From: Muribaculaceae bacterium
Lineage (GTDB): Bacteria > Bacteroidota > Bacteroidia > Bacteroidales > Muribaculaceae
Assembly (NCBI GenBank): GCA_022509145.1
Contig: JAFLTX010000001.1
Coordinates: 53,161-117,160 of the forward strand
DNA: 64,000 bases
Direction: 5' to 3'
Positions 20,563-30,293 of the stretch are shown here, in pieces. Position numbers and translations under genes: made by a program. Position 1 is the stretch's first letter, and each line of letters begins with the position of its first letter. The notes under the pieces are model-generated. The model was not told the origin of the DNA, made no database searches, and saw only the letters and a program-made list of their open reading frames with translations.

Positions 20563-20721
20563 TTATTTCTTTAAATATCTTTTGTACAGCGGCACGAAAA
20601 CGATGATTCCCGATATCGCCACCCAAAAAATATTTATCAACGTAACCCCTCCGCGGATAAAAATGAAGACTACGAGCCAAATCCATAAAAGGGCCACCAA
20701 TGACAGACCGAAGTATTTCAT
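20563..20721 (-). CDS. 52-aa small membrane protein, directly abutting the dxs start codon
   Basis: Manual translation: MKYFGLSLVALLWIWLVVFIFIRGGVTLINIFWVAISGIIVFVPLYKRYLKK*. Two hydrophobic segments and a basic C-terminus. The TAA (20563-20565) is immediately followed by the dxs ATG. Below the ORF-track length cutoff. Confidence 0.7.
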   Translation of the reverse strand: MKYFGLSLVALLWIWLVVFIFIRGGVTLINIFWVAISGIIVFVPLYKRYLKK

Positions 20722-20739
20722 CTCGTCTTCTTCAATCGT

Positions 20740-20774
20740 TTTATGCCCCGCCCCAGTATGGAGCGGGGCATAAA
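20740..20774 (-). terminator. Strong GC-rich hairpin between serA and the small ORF/dxs
   Basis: TTTATGCCCCGC...GCGGGGCATAAA perfect 12-bp inverted repeat. No U-tract follows on the minus strand. Confidence 0.55.
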
Positions 20775-20803
20775 CAGCGTTAGGGATTTTCTATTGACGG
20801 GTC

Positions 20804-21724
20804 TTATTTATTTACCTGATACTTGTTCCAGCCGTCCTTGAGGTAAGCCACGGCTTGCTCTGCGGCTGCCACACCGGCGTTGAAGTTGGCTTCGGCAGTC
20901 TGGGCTCCCATCTTTTTGGGAGTGAAGAATACGCGCGATGCGAATCTCTTTTCAAACTCTTCAGCCTTGTCGGGTTTGATGTCGGATACATAGCGGAGGT
21001 CTTCGCGCTCCTCGAGAGCCTTGAGAAGGCCGTCTTCGTCTATCACCTCCTTGCGGGCGGTGTTTACGAGCACGCCGCCTTTCGGCATCTGCATCACGAG
21101 ATCATAACCGATCGACGCCTTGGTTTGGGGAGTGGCGGGAATATGAAGCGAAACGTAGTCGTTCTGCGAGAAGAGGGCGTTCACGTCATGCACGGGAGTT
21201 ACGCCTTCAGCTTCCATAACGTCGTCGGCCACGAATACGTCGAGCGCTTGGATATCCATTCCGAAACCTTTGGCGATGCGGGCCACGTTGCGACCCACCT
21301 GCCCGAAGGCGTAGATACCGAGGGATTTACCCTTGAGCTCCGTGCCTGACTTGCCGTTGTATTGGTTGCGGCACATCATCACCATCATACCGAAAACGAG
21401 CTCGGCCACGGCGTTGGAGTTCTGGCCCGGGGTGTTCATCACGCAGATCCCTCTTTCGGTGGCGGCCTGCAGGTCGATGTTGTCGTAACCTGCACCGGCT
21501 CTTACGATCACCTTGAGGTCGGGGAGACCGGCGTCCATCACTTCGGCGTCAACCTTGTCGGAACGCACGATGAGGGCGTTGGCACCCACAACGGCTTTCA
21601 GCAGGTCGGCCTTGGTGCCGTTCTCTTCCACACGGATTTCGTTGCCAGAGGCATTTACGGTGTTTTCAATCGCTTTTACAGCTGCCGCTGCAAACGGTTT
21701 CTCTGTGAAAACAAGTATCTTCAT
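20804..21724 (-). CDS. serA: D-3-phosphoglycerate dehydrogenase (short, no ACT domain)
   Basis: VIVRAGAGYDNIDLQAATERGICVMNTPGQN; GKSLGIYAFGQVGRNVA NAD-binding motif. Confidence 0.9.
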   Translation of the reverse strand: MKILVFTEKPFAAAAVKAIENTVNASGNEIRVEENGTKADLLKAVVGANALIVRSDKVDAEVMDAGLPDLKVIVRAGAGYDNIDLQAATERGICVMNTPGQNSNAVAELVFGMMVMMCRNQYNGKSGTELKGKSLGIYAFGQVGRNVARIAKGFGMDIQALDVFVADDVMEAEGVTPVHDVNALFSQNDYVSLHIPATPQTKASIGYDLVMQMPKGGVLVNTARKEVIDEDGLLKALEEREDLRYVSDIKPDKAEEFEKRFASRVFFTPKKMGAQTAEANFNAGVAAAEQAVAYLKDGWNKYQVNK

Positions 21725-21739
21725 GGTTTAAATCTTATC

Positions 21740-22816
21740 TTAGTGTTTCGATTCAAATTCTTTCATGGCATCTACAAGAGCGTCTACGCTTTCCATGGGG
21801 AGAGCATTGTAGAGAGAAGCTCTGAAGCCGCCCACCGAGCGGTGGCCCTTGATACCTACGAGGCCCTTTGAAGCTGCGAATTCAGCGAATTCTTTCTCGA
21901 GGTCAACGTATTCGGGGTTCATCACGAAGCAAACGTTCATAATAGAGCGGTCTTCGGTGGCCACGGTGCCGCGGAAGAGCTTGTTGCGGTCGATTTCGTC
22001 GTAGAGCTTCGATGCCTTGTCGAGGTCCATCTTTTCCATCACCTTGATGCCGCCGATCTGCTTGTAGTAGCGCAGAGTCATCAATGCAGAGTAGATGGGG
22101 AGCACCGGGGGAGTGTTGTACATCGAACCCTTCTTGATGTGGGTGCGGTAGTCGATCATGTCGGGGATGGGGCGGGATACCTTGCCGAGAGCGTCTTCCT
22201 TCACGATAACGAAGGTAACGCCGGCGGGAGCGAGGTTTTTCTGGGCACCACCGTAGATCAGAGAGTATTTGGCAACGTCTACGGGGCGTGAGAAGATGTC
22301 GGAGCTCATGTCGCATACCATCGGGATGGGGCTGTCGAGGTCAACGCGGGTCTCGGTGCCGTAGATTGTGTTGTTGCTGGTATAGTGGAAGTAGTCGCAA
22401 TCGGTGGGGATGGTGTAGTCCTTGCCGAGCTTCGGAATTCTGTTGAAATTGAATTCTTCGGAGCTTGCCAATACGTCAACTTCGCCGAAGAAGCGGGCAG
22501 CCTTGATGGCGTTGGTGGCCCATGTGCCGGTGTTTACGTAGGCAGCCTTCTTGTTGAGCATGTTGAAGGGCACCATGTAGAACTGAGTGCTGGCGCCGCC
22601 GCCGAGGAACAGTACGTGGTATCCTTCGGGCACTTCAAGAAGCTCCTTGAAGAGAGCCACGGCTTCGTCTACCACTGCCTGGAATTCTTTCGAACGGTGG
22701 GAGATTTCAAGAATCGAGAGGCCTGTGCCTGCAAAATCTTTGATAGCTTTTGCTGTCTCGTCGATGGTGTAGGCGCTCATGATACTCGGCCCTGCATAGA
22801 AATTGTGCTTTTTCAT
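21740..22816 (-). CDS. serC: Phosphoserine aminotransferase
   Basis: [45 protein letters not shown]. Confidence 0.95.
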   Translation of the reverse strand: MKKHNFYAGPSIMSAYTIDETAKAIKDFAGTGLSILEISHRSKEFQAVVDEAVALFKELLEVPEGYHVLFLGGGASTQFYMVPFNMLNKKAAYVNTGTWATNAIKAARFFGEVDVLASSEEFNFNRIPKLGKDYTIPTDCDYFHYTSNNTIYGTETRVDLDSPIPMVCDMSSDIFSRPVDVAKYSLIYGGAQKNLAPAGVTFVIVKEDALGKVSRPIPDMIDYRTHIKKGSMYNTPPVLPIYSALMTLRYYKQIGGIKVMEKMDLDKASKLYDEIDRNKLFRGTVATEDRSIMNVCFVMNPEYVDLEKEFAEFAASKGLVGIKGHRSVGGFRASLYNALPMESVDALVDAMKEFESKH

Positions 22817-23066
22817 GTGTTTAGTGGTTCTTGATTTATATGGTTATATTATTGGCGCAAAGATAGTCAAAAATACTTTGATTTTCAAAAGAAGATCATC
22901 ATTATCGATACTTTTTTTCATTCCGCCCTCCCGGAAGGGCGAACCGAGCTGGCCCCGACAGCCTTATTTCAGGCAATCGCGCTCTTAACCCTCATCACTT
23001 TTTAGAGCCAATCTAAAAATTTTGTTGCAAGGTTCTTCCGCAAGGGAGCCAAAATTCTTTGGCGCC

Positions 23067-24350
23067 CTAATCTTTTTTGCCGCGGATGAAATTCATACGC
23101 TCGGCCATTTTCTGCTCGGAAGCATTCTCGGCGGCATTCCAGAAACGCCTGTCGGTGACGCCGTCGGGAAGATACTGCTGGTCGACGTAATGATTGGCGA
23201 AATCGTGTGAATACTGATATCCCTCGTGATAGCCGAGGTCTTTCATTAGCTTCGTCGGGGCATTGCGCAGATGCAGGGGCACCGGAAGGTTGCCGGTTTC
23301 TCTGACGCAAGCCAAGGCCTTGTCGATCGCCAAATAAGCCGAATTACTCTTCTGGGATGTGGCCAGATAGATGGTGCATTCCGAAAGGATAATCCTCCCT
23401 TCGGGCCATCCTATCTTGTTGAGAGCGTCGAAGGTAGCGTTGGCAAGGAGCAGGGCGTTGGGGTTGGCCAAGCCGATGTCTTCGGCAGCGAGAATCACCA
23501 GGCGCCGGGCAATGAAAGCCGGGTCTTCGCCTCCCTCCACCATCCGCGCCAGCCAGTAGACTGCCGCGTCGGGGTCGCTCCCTCTCACAGATTTGATAAA
23601 GGCCGATATGATGTCGTAGTGCATCTCGCCGTCCTTGTCGTAGGCGAGGGGATTTTGCTGCAGCGAGTTGGTGATGTTCTCGTTGCTGATCACCACAGGT
23701 CTGTCGGCTGGAGTGGATTGCTCCAGAAGGTCGAGAATGTTGAGCAGTTTCCTGGCATCACCGCCGGCAAACCGCAGGAGCGCCTCCTTCTCCCTGACGT
23801 CAAACTGGCGCTGGCTCAGCAGCGGGTCGGTGGTGATGGCGTTCTCGAAGAGCTGCATCAGGTCGTCTGCCTCAAGGGGCTTGAGTGTATAGACCTGGGC
23901 TCGCGAGAGCAACGGACGTATCACTTCAAACGAAGGGTTCTCCGTGGTGGCGCCGATAAGGGTTACCACACCGCGCTCCACGGCACTCAACAGGCTGTCT
24001 TGCTGAGATTTGTTGAACCTGTGGATTTCATCGATGAAGAGGATGGGCCTCCCTTTTGCAAACAAGCCGGCTCCTTCCTTCTCGCATAAAGCCAACACTT
24101 CGCGCACGTCTTTAACGCCGGAATTGACCGCGCTCAGAGTGTGAAACGGCACTCCGATATTCTTGGCCAGGATATGGGCCAAAGTGGTTTTCCCCACTCC
24201 GGGAGGGCCCCAGAGTATAAAGGAGTTTACTCTGCCGGTCTCCACCATATTGCGGATGATTCCGCCGGGACCTACGAGGTGTTTCTGGCCTATGTATCTG
24301 TCGAGCGAATCCGGCCTCATCCGCTCTGCCAATGGTATATTGCTGTTCAT
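23067..24350 (-). CDS. rarA: Replication-associated recombination protein A (AAA+ ATPase)
   Basis: LAERMRPDSLDRYIGQKHLVGPGG, WGPPGVGKTTLAHI, IDEIHRFNKSQQDSLL, GATTENPSFEV. Confidence 0.95.
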   Translation of the reverse strand: MNSNIPLAERMRPDSLDRYIGQKHLVGPGGIIRNMVETGRVNSFILWGPPGVGKTTLAHILAKNIGVPFHTLSAVNSGVKDVREVLALCEKEGAGLFAKGRPILFIDEIHRFNKSQQDSLLSAVERGVVTLIGATTENPSFEVIRPLLSRAQVYTLKPLEADDLMQLFENAITTDPLLSQRQFDVREKEALLRFAGGDARKLLNILDLLEQSTPADRPVVISNENITNSLQQNPLAYDKDGEMHYDIISAFIKSVRGSDPDAAVYWLARMVEGGEDPAFIARRLVILAAEDIGLANPNALLLANATFDALNKIGWPEGRIILSECTIYLATSQKSNSAYLAIDKALACVRETGNLPVPLHLRNAPTKLMKDLGYHEGYQYSHDFANHYVDQQYLPDGVTDRRFWNAAENASEQKMAERMNFIRGKKD

Positions 24351-24398
24351 AGATAATTCAAAATCAAAAAATCAATTACAAATATATAAAAAAATGAG

Positions 24399-24406
24399 TA
24401 AATTTG
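24399..24406 (+). promoter_or_regulatory. -7 element TAAATTTG for the FAD-dependent oxidoreductase gene
   Basis: TAnnTTTG consensus match ending 9 nt before the ATG at 24416. Confidence 0.5.
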
Positions 24407-24415
24407 CAATGAATT

Positions 24416-25993
24416 ATGAGTGAGACTATACGATTGAGGTTGAAACCGGAGGAAAGCGCCGATAGAAGCGCTCTGGAACGCCGCATTGCAGAGAAAGCCG
24501 GTAAAGCGCCCGTGGATTTTCGTATTACGCGCAAATCTATCGACGCCCGCCAACGGCAGGTGTGGGTCGAGATGGACGTTCTTGCGTCTTTCAGTGCCGA
24601 CGATCCTCTGCTTCCGGCCTTTAACCCGAAGGATTTCAAGCCGGTTGCGCCGGACGCCCCGCAAGTGGTGATCGTAGGTGCCGGGCCCGCGGGTTTGTTT
24701 GCCGCCTTGAGGGCCATAGAGCTCGGATGGCGCCCGGTGGTGGTGGAGCGCGGAAAACCGGTGGAAGACCGTCTTCACGATGTGGTGGCGCTTCAGAAAT
24801 CCGGGAAACTGGACCCCGAGTCAAACTTCTGCTTCGGCGAAGGGGGAGCGGGTGCTTTCAGCGACGGGAAACTCTTCACCCGCTCGAAAAAACGCGGCGA
24901 TGTGAAGGAGGTGCTCGCCCTGCTGCATCAGCACGGAGCAAAGGAAGATATTCTTTATGAAACGCATCCGCATATCGGGAGCGACAAACTTCCCGGTGTA
25001 ATCCGCAACATTCGCCACAGAATTGTAGAAAACGGGGGTGAAATTCTCTTTTCAACCAAATTCGAGAGCCTGGTTTTTAAAGACGGTGAAGTTGCCGGGA
25101 TAGTTACCGAAGACGGCCGCGAAATTTCCGGGCCGGTTATCCTCGCCACAGGCCATTCCGCAAAAGACGTCTACCGCTATCTTCATTCAGCAGGGGTGCC
25201 TTTGGAAGCCAAAGGGTTTGCAATGGGTGTGCGCCTGGAGCATCCCCAGCAGTTGATCGACAGCATTATCTACCATAATCCGAAAGGCCGCGGTGAATAC
25301 CTTCCTGCAGCTGAATATCGCATGGCTGTGCAGGTTGACGGGCGCGGTGTCTACTCTTTCTGCATGTGCCCCGGCGGAGTCATTGTGCCAGCAGTTTCGG
25401 CGGCAGGGGAGAGCGTGGTCAACGGGATGTCTTCATCGGCCAGAAGCGGACGCTGGGCCAATTCCGGGATGGTGGTCGAGATTCGCCCTGAAGATATCGA
25501 AAGTTCACAGCCTGAAAATGTCGCTGATGAAATGGGGATGTTGGAGTTTCAGCAAGGGGTGGAGAAACGTTTTTTTGAAGAAGCTAAATCGCTGAGCGCG
25601 CCGGCTCAAAGGATGAAAGATTTTGTCGACGGTAAGCTCTCCAAGTCGTTGCCGCCCTCGAGTTATGTGCCCGGGCTGCACCCTGCCGATCTTTCCAAAC
25701 TTTTGCCGCCCCATGTTTCCGACCGCCTGCGCAAAGGGTTGAGAATAATGGGGAAAAGATACCCGGGATTCTTGACCAACGATGCGGTGCTGATCGGATT
25801 GGAATCGCGCACATCGAGCCCCGTGAGAATTTCCCGCGACCCCGAAACCCTGCATCATCCCGCCTATAAAGGTTTGTATCCGGCAGGTGAGGGGGCGGGT
25901 TATGCAGGAGGGATAGTTTCGGCTGCAATCGACGGTATCAACGCTATGAATGCGATAGCCGGCGTCAATAGGCAGAAAGCCGATGACCGGTAA
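24416..25993 (+). CDS. NAD(P)/FAD-dependent oxidoreductase of unassigned function
   Basis: VVIVGAGPAGLFAALRAIELG Rossmann motif; C-terminal YPAGEGAGYAGGIVSAAIDGI; member of the uncharacterised FAD-dependent protein family. Confidence 0.88.
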   Translation: MSETIRLRLKPEESADRSALERRIAEKAGKAPVDFRITRKSIDARQRQVWVEMDVLASFSADDPLLPAFNPKDFKPVAPDAPQVVIVGAGPAGLFAALRAIELGWRPVVVERGKPVEDRLHDVVALQKSGKLDPESNFCFGEGGAGAFSDGKLFTRSKKRGDVKEVLALLHQHGAKEDILYETHPHIGSDKLPGVIRNIRHRIVENGGEILFSTKFESLVFKDGEVAGIVTEDGREISGPVILATGHSAKDVYRYLHSAGVPLEAKGFAMGVRLEHPQQLIDSIIYHNPKGRGEYLPAAEYRMAVQVDGRGVYSFCMCPGGVIVPAVSAAGESVVNGMSSSARSGRWANSGMVVEIRPEDIESSQPENVADEMGMLEFQQGVEKRFFEEAKSLSAPAQRMKDFVDGKLSKSLPPSSYVPGLHPADLSKLLPPHVSDRLRKGLRIMGKRYPGFLTNDAVLIGLESRTSSPVRISRDPETLHHPAYKGLYPAGEGAGYAGGIVSAAIDGINAMNAIAGVNRQKADDR

Positions 25994-26028
25994 GATAAAT
26001 TTAATAAATTTAAAGAAAAGCAAAATAT

Positions 26029-26715
26029 ATGATTTTGAATATTGAGACGTCATCAAAGCGTTGTTCGGTGGCGATCACTCATGAAGGAGAGGTGAAATTC
26101 CGGATGGTTTCCGACTGTGAGATGGACCATTCCGCGCGCCTTGCGCCGTTTGTCGACGAGGCATTGCGCCAGCTGAAACTCCACGACGCCAAGCTCGAGG
26201 CCGTGGCCGTAAGTATGGGTCCGGGGTCTTATACAGGCCTCCGCATAGGTCTCTCCCTGGCCAAAGGCCTCTGCTTCGGCAGCGACCTCCCGCTAATCGG
26301 AATCCCCACCCTCGAATTGATGGCTACAAAAGCCCTCTTCGCGATGGGGCCGCTTCCCGAAGGCGCTCTCTTCATCCCCATGATAGATGCGCGGCGCATG
26401 GAGGTCTACACTGCAGCTTATGACGAAGGGTTGCGACAGGTGGTTGAACCGCAGCCTATGATTCTCTCGGAAGAATCTTACAAAGAGTTTGCCGAAAGAC
26501 CCATTATCCTGATCGGCGACGGGGCTGAAAAAGCTCTTCCCGTTTTGCCGTTCACCCCGATTGCCGTCTATCCGGAGATGCCGCTGGCCGAGGATATGAC
26601 AGCCCTCTCGGAGAGGGCGCTCCGCAAGGGCGATTTCCTCGATATTGCCTATTCCACGCCTTTCTATCTGAAGAATTTCCAGGCAACCACTCCGAAAAAT
26701 AAAATTTTTGTGTAA
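26029..26715 (+). CDS. tsaB: tRNA threonylcarbamoyladenosine biosynthesis protein TsaB
   Basis: MILNIETSSKRCSVAI, VSMGPGSYTGLRIGLSLAKGLCFG. Confidence 0.94.
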   Translation: MILNIETSSKRCSVAITHEGEVKFRMVSDCEMDHSARLAPFVDEALRQLKLHDAKLEAVAVSMGPGSYTGLRIGLSLAKGLCFGSDLPLIGIPTLELMATKALFAMGPLPEGALFIPMIDARRMEVYTAAYDEGLRQVVEPQPMILSEESYKEFAERPIILIGDGAEKALPVLPFTPIAVYPEMPLAEDMTALSERALRKGDFLDIAYSTPFYLKNFQATTPKNKIFV

Positions 26716-26720
26716 ATTTG
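26713..26720 (+). promoter_or_regulatory. Putative -7 element TAAATTTG overlapping the tsaB stop codon
   Basis: TAAATTTG consensus 38 nt upstream of the DUF4290 gene ATG; the tsaB TAA is its first three bases. No clear -33 element. Confidence 0.4.
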
Positions 26721-26758
26721 CAGTTGCTACACATCTATAGAAAGAATACCGACGGAAT

Positions 26759-27349
26759 ATGATTCCATACAACACACGCCAAACCAAGCTTGCACTGCCG
26801 GAGTACGGCCGGCTGGTGCATGAGATGATTGATATATGCGGCGGTATTGAAGACCGCGACAGCCGTAACGCGTTTGCAGCCGTTATCGTGGAGACGATGA
26901 AGGCGATGACTCAGGAGAAAGGGAAATTCCCCGACGACAGAAAATATTGGGACCACATCCACGCCATAAGCGCCGGGCAGCTCGACATTGATTATCCTTA
27001 CGGCACTCCCCAGGAGGCGGCCGAGCAGGAGCCCCCGAAGAAAATCCCTTACAGTGCCTCTGATTTTGGCAGGCGCCATTACGGCCACATTCTGCAGAAG
27101 TTGGTGAGGGAGGTGGCCATGATGCCCAATTCGGAAGATAAGGACGCTTGCGTGGAGCTCCTTGCCACCCATATCAAGAAGAGCCTCGTGGTCAACAACA
27201 GCGAGAACTCCACCGACGAGATAGTGCTGTCAGACCTCGCAGCCATGTCGTCGGGCAAGATCCAGGTGGAAGAAGGCCTTTTCGACCTCCCCGAATATAA
27301 GGAGGAGAAGCCGACGAAAACGGCTAAAAAGAAGAAAAACAACAGGTAA
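26759..27349 (+). CDS. DUF4290 domain-containing protein
   Basis: MIPYNTRQTKLALPEYGRLVHEMID...DFGRRHYGHILQKLVREVA, characteristic of the Bacteroidota DUF4290 family upstream of murA. Confidence 0.85.
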   Translation: MIPYNTRQTKLALPEYGRLVHEMIDICGGIEDRDSRNAFAAVIVETMKAMTQEKGKFPDDRKYWDHIHAISAGQLDIDYPYGTPQEAAEQEPPKKIPYSASDFGRRHYGHILQKLVREVAMMPNSEDKDACVELLATHIKKSLVVNNSENSTDEIVLSDLAAMSSGKIQVEEGLFDLPEYKEEKPTKTAKKKKNNR

Positions 27350-27364
27350 TAACCCGGTAAAAGC

Positions 27365-28675
27365 ATGAGCAGTTTCATTGTAGAAGGCGGACGTCGCCTC
27401 GTAGGCACGGTATCTCCTCAGGGCGCCAAGAACGAGGCGCTCCAGGTGATTTGCGCCACGCTGCTGACCGGCGAGAAGGTGACAATCTCCAATCTCCCTG
27501 ACATCCTCGATGTGAAAAACCTCATCGAGCTGCTCCGCGAAATGGGAGCGGAAGTCAACTTCACCGCGCCGGACGTGTGTGAATTCCAGGCAAAGGATAT
27601 CAATCTGGATTACGTCTTCTCGCCGGAATTCCGACGTAAGGCACAGAGCCTCAGAGGTTCGGTGATGGTTACGGGTGCGCTTCTCGGCCGTTATGGGAAA
27701 GCTCTGCTTCCCAAACCGGGCGGCGACAAGATAGGCCGCCGCCGTCTCGACACCCACTTCCTCGGTTTTGAGAAACTGGGCGCTTCATTCGAATATGACT
27801 CCTTCTTGAAGATTTACCATATCGAGGCGAAAGAGGGGCTTAATGGCACGTTTATCCTCCTCGACGAAGCCTCCGTGACTGGTACCGCCAACCTTATCAT
27901 GGCCTCGGTCTTGGCCAAGGGCGTCACCACGCTCTACAACGCCGCGTGCGAGCCATACGTGCAGCAGCTCTGCCTCATGCTCAACAGGATGGGGGCAAAA
28001 ATCTCGGGTGTCGGCTCCAACCTGCTCACAATCGAGGGCGTCGAGGCTCTCCACGGTACGGACCATCGCCTTCTGCCCGACATGATCGAGGTGGGAAGTT
28101 TCATAGGAATCGCCGCCATGACCGGGGGAGATGTGACTTTGAAGTCGGTAAGCATGAAAGACCTCGGCGTGATGCCCGATGCCTTCCGCAGGCTCGGGGT
28201 GTCGCTCGAAGTGACCGGTGACGATATCAGGGTGAACCAAAAAGAGATTTATGAGATCGACACGTTTATCGACGGCTCGATAATGACGTTCTCAGATGCT
28301 CCTTGGCCCGGTCTTTCGCCCGACCTTCTGAGCATCTTCCTTGTGGTGGCCACCCAGGCGAAGGGGAGTACTCTGATTCACCAGAAGATGTTTGAGAGCC
28401 GCCTCTTCTTCGTTGACAAGCTTATCGACATGGGCGCCCGCATAATCCTCTGCGACCCTCACCGCGCTGCCGTGATAGGAAGCGGAAGGTTCCACTACCT
28501 GCAGGCCACCGACATGGCGTCGCCGGATATCCGCGCCGGTGTGGCCATGCTCATAGCGGCCCTCGGTGCCCGCGGCACAAGCCGTATCCAGAACATCGGC
28601 CAGATCGACCGCGGATACCAGCAGATCGACAAGCGCCTGAATGCTCTCGGAGCTTCAATTATAAGAGAAGATTAG
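27365..28675 (+). CDS. murA: UDP-N-acetylglucosamine 1-carboxyvinyltransferase
   Basis: GTVSPQGAKNEALQVICATLLT; RRKAQSLRGSVMVTGALLGRYG; EPT synthase fold repeats. Confidence 0.95.
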   Translation: MSSFIVEGGRRLVGTVSPQGAKNEALQVICATLLTGEKVTISNLPDILDVKNLIELLREMGAEVNFTAPDVCEFQAKDINLDYVFSPEFRRKAQSLRGSVMVTGALLGRYGKALLPKPGGDKIGRRRLDTHFLGFEKLGASFEYDSFLKIYHIEAKEGLNGTFILLDEASVTGTANLIMASVLAKGVTTLYNAACEPYVQQLCLMLNRMGAKISGVGSNLLTIEGVEALHGTDHRLLPDMIEVGSFIGIAAMTGGDVTLKSVSMKDLGVMPDAFRRLGVSLEVTGDDIRVNQKEIYEIDTFIDGSIMTFSDAPWPGLSPDLLSIFLVVATQAKGSTLIHQKMFESRLFFVDKLIDMGARIILCDPHRAAVIGSGRFHYLQATDMASPDIRAGVAMLIAALGARGTSRIQNIGQIDRGYQQIDKRLNALGASIIRED

Positions 28676-28741
28676 ACCCCTGGAATAGAAGTTAAACCAA
28701 AATTACCCTCCCCGGAAAGGGATTGTGAAGAAGACGTAAGG

Positions 28742-29296
28742 ATGATAACACGCGATGATCTGTTTTGTGTAGGTCGCACTTTCCGTACCCACGGCTACAA
28801 GGGCGAACTCAAGGTAGACTTCACTCTCGATGAGGAAGACGTCATCGCTCAGATGCCCGTTTTCATCGAGATAGACAATATCCCGGTGCCGTTCTTCCCC
28901 GAGAAACTGAGAGGAGGGGTCGACAACAACGCTTTCATCAAATTTCGCGACATAGACTCCGACCAAGCCGCTGAATTTCTTCGTAACAAGAACTTGTATG
29001 TGATAAAAGCCGATCTTGCCGAGCGTCTGGGATGCACTCCCGACGATCTCTCGGCTTTCGAGGCCGGCTATGAAGGGTTCAGGATCGTGGATGCCGAGTC
29101 TGGTGACCTGATAGGCGAAGTGGCCGGGCTCGAAGAGGGCGTGGAGTATGATTATCTTCTTGTGAGATTAAACGATGGCGAAAAAGAAGTGTCTATTCCT
29201 TTGGTTGAAGATTTTATAACAGAGATATCAGAAGATGCCGACGGAGAAGGGGGCGAGATTCGAGTGGCCCTCCCCGACGGTTTTCTGGAGATTTGA
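28742..29296 (+). CDS. rimM: 16S rRNA processing protein RimM
   Basis: VGRTFRTHGYKGELKVDF; EVAGLEEGVEYDYLLV; VEDFITEI PRC-barrel. Confidence 0.9.
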   Translation: MITRDDLFCVGRTFRTHGYKGELKVDFTLDEEDVIAQMPVFIEIDNIPVPFFPEKLRGGVDNNAFIKFRDIDSDQAAEFLRNKNLYVIKADLAERLGCTPDDLSAFEAGYEGFRIVDAESGDLIGEVAGLEEGVEYDYLLVRLNDGEKEVSIPLVEDFITEISEDADGEGGEIRVALPDGFLEI

Positions 29297-29640
29297 TGCG
29301 TTTTTCTAACAGTGAGGATATGGAAAATTACGTTTTTGACGAAGATAAAGCCCTGGCGTTCATCCGCGAGGCAGTCGGGAAGAAAGTAAGCGACAAATAT
29401 TCCGACGATGAAATCTTGTTTATCATAGACACAATCTGGGATTATTACGAAAACAAGGGTTTCCTTTCTCTCGATATGGACGAGACCGAAGAGGAAATTC
29501 TCGACGCCGACGACCTTATAGAATATGTGAAAAAAGAGGTGGCGGCCGACGAAGAGCTTATGATGGATCCCGCCGATATTTCTCAAATTGTAAAAGCTGA
29601 ACTTCAATATGAACAATCGCTCGAAGATGTCGGATTTTAA
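29293..29640 (+). CDS. Acidic conserved-type hypothetical protein
   Basis: 115-aa ORF overlapping the rimM stop (TGATG) and the following ORF start; strongly acidic and co-directional. Confidence 0.75.
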   Translation: MMRFSNSEDMENYVFDEDKALAFIREAVGKKVSDKYSDDEILFIIDTIWDYYENKGFLSLDMDETEEEILDADDLIEYVKKEVAADEELMMDPADISQIVKAELQYEQSLEDVGF

Positions 29641-30268
29641 GAAACTTCTATGTGCAGCCGTTTGTGCCTGCGGGCTTCTTCTTCCTTTAGAGGCCGGAGC
29701 CGCAGGAAGAGACGCAAAACTCGACGATTACTCTTTCATTGAGATGATCAATTCGGTCGACCTCGGCGACCAATCGGATTTCATCCAGCAGTTCCAGAAC
29801 AAAGAGGCGAGAGCCAAACTCCTGCCTAAATACAACGGTAAAGACGGATGCACCGTGGAGAATTACCGCAACAAGGAGGTGCTCCTCATCACCATTCCGG
29901 CGCGATTGCTCTTTGCTCCCAACGAAACTCTGCTCAACGACAAGGCTTCGGAATATCTGCAGCCGTTGAGGCGGTATCTGCGCCAGCCCGACACGTATCG
30001 CGTTCTTCTCGTGATGCACACCGACAACACCGGCTCCGAGCTCTATCGCGATGAAATCACGGAAGAGAGGGTGGAATCTATCTTCGAATGGTTTGAGGAG
30101 AGCGGGAGCGACACGTCATATCTCTTCCCCTATGCGATGGGCGACGAGATGCCTATCTACGAAAACGATTCGCAGAAAAACCGCGACGCCAACCGCCGCC
30201 TTGAAGTCTTCCTCATGCCCGGGAAGAAGATGCTCGACCAGGCAAAGAAGGGGAGAATAGAGTTTTAA
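29609..30268 (+). CDS. Secreted OmpA-like domain protein
   Basis: Signal-peptide-like N-terminus; LLFAPNETLLNDKASEYLQPLRRYL and KNRDANRRLEVFLMPG are OmpA C-terminal motifs. Confidence 0.75.
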   Translation: MNNRSKMSDFKKLLCAAVCACGLLLPLEAGAAGRDAKLDDYSFIEMINSVDLGDQSDFIQQFQNKEARAKLLPKYNGKDGCTVENYRNKEVLLITIPARLLFAPNETLLNDKASEYLQPLRRYLRQPDTYRVLLVMHTDNTGSELYRDEITEERVESIFEWFEESGSDTSYLFPYAMGDEMPIYENDSQKNRDANRRLEVFLMPGKKMLDQAKKGRIEF

Positions 30269-30293
30269 AAAGACTATATATTATTATGTGTTT

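Noticed and set aside
22923-22945. GC-rich inverted repeat CGCCCTcccggaAGGGCG between serC and rarA
   Set aside because: A hairpin is present but lacks a clear U-tract or gene context on either strand; single copy, so not called as REP/BIME or terminator.
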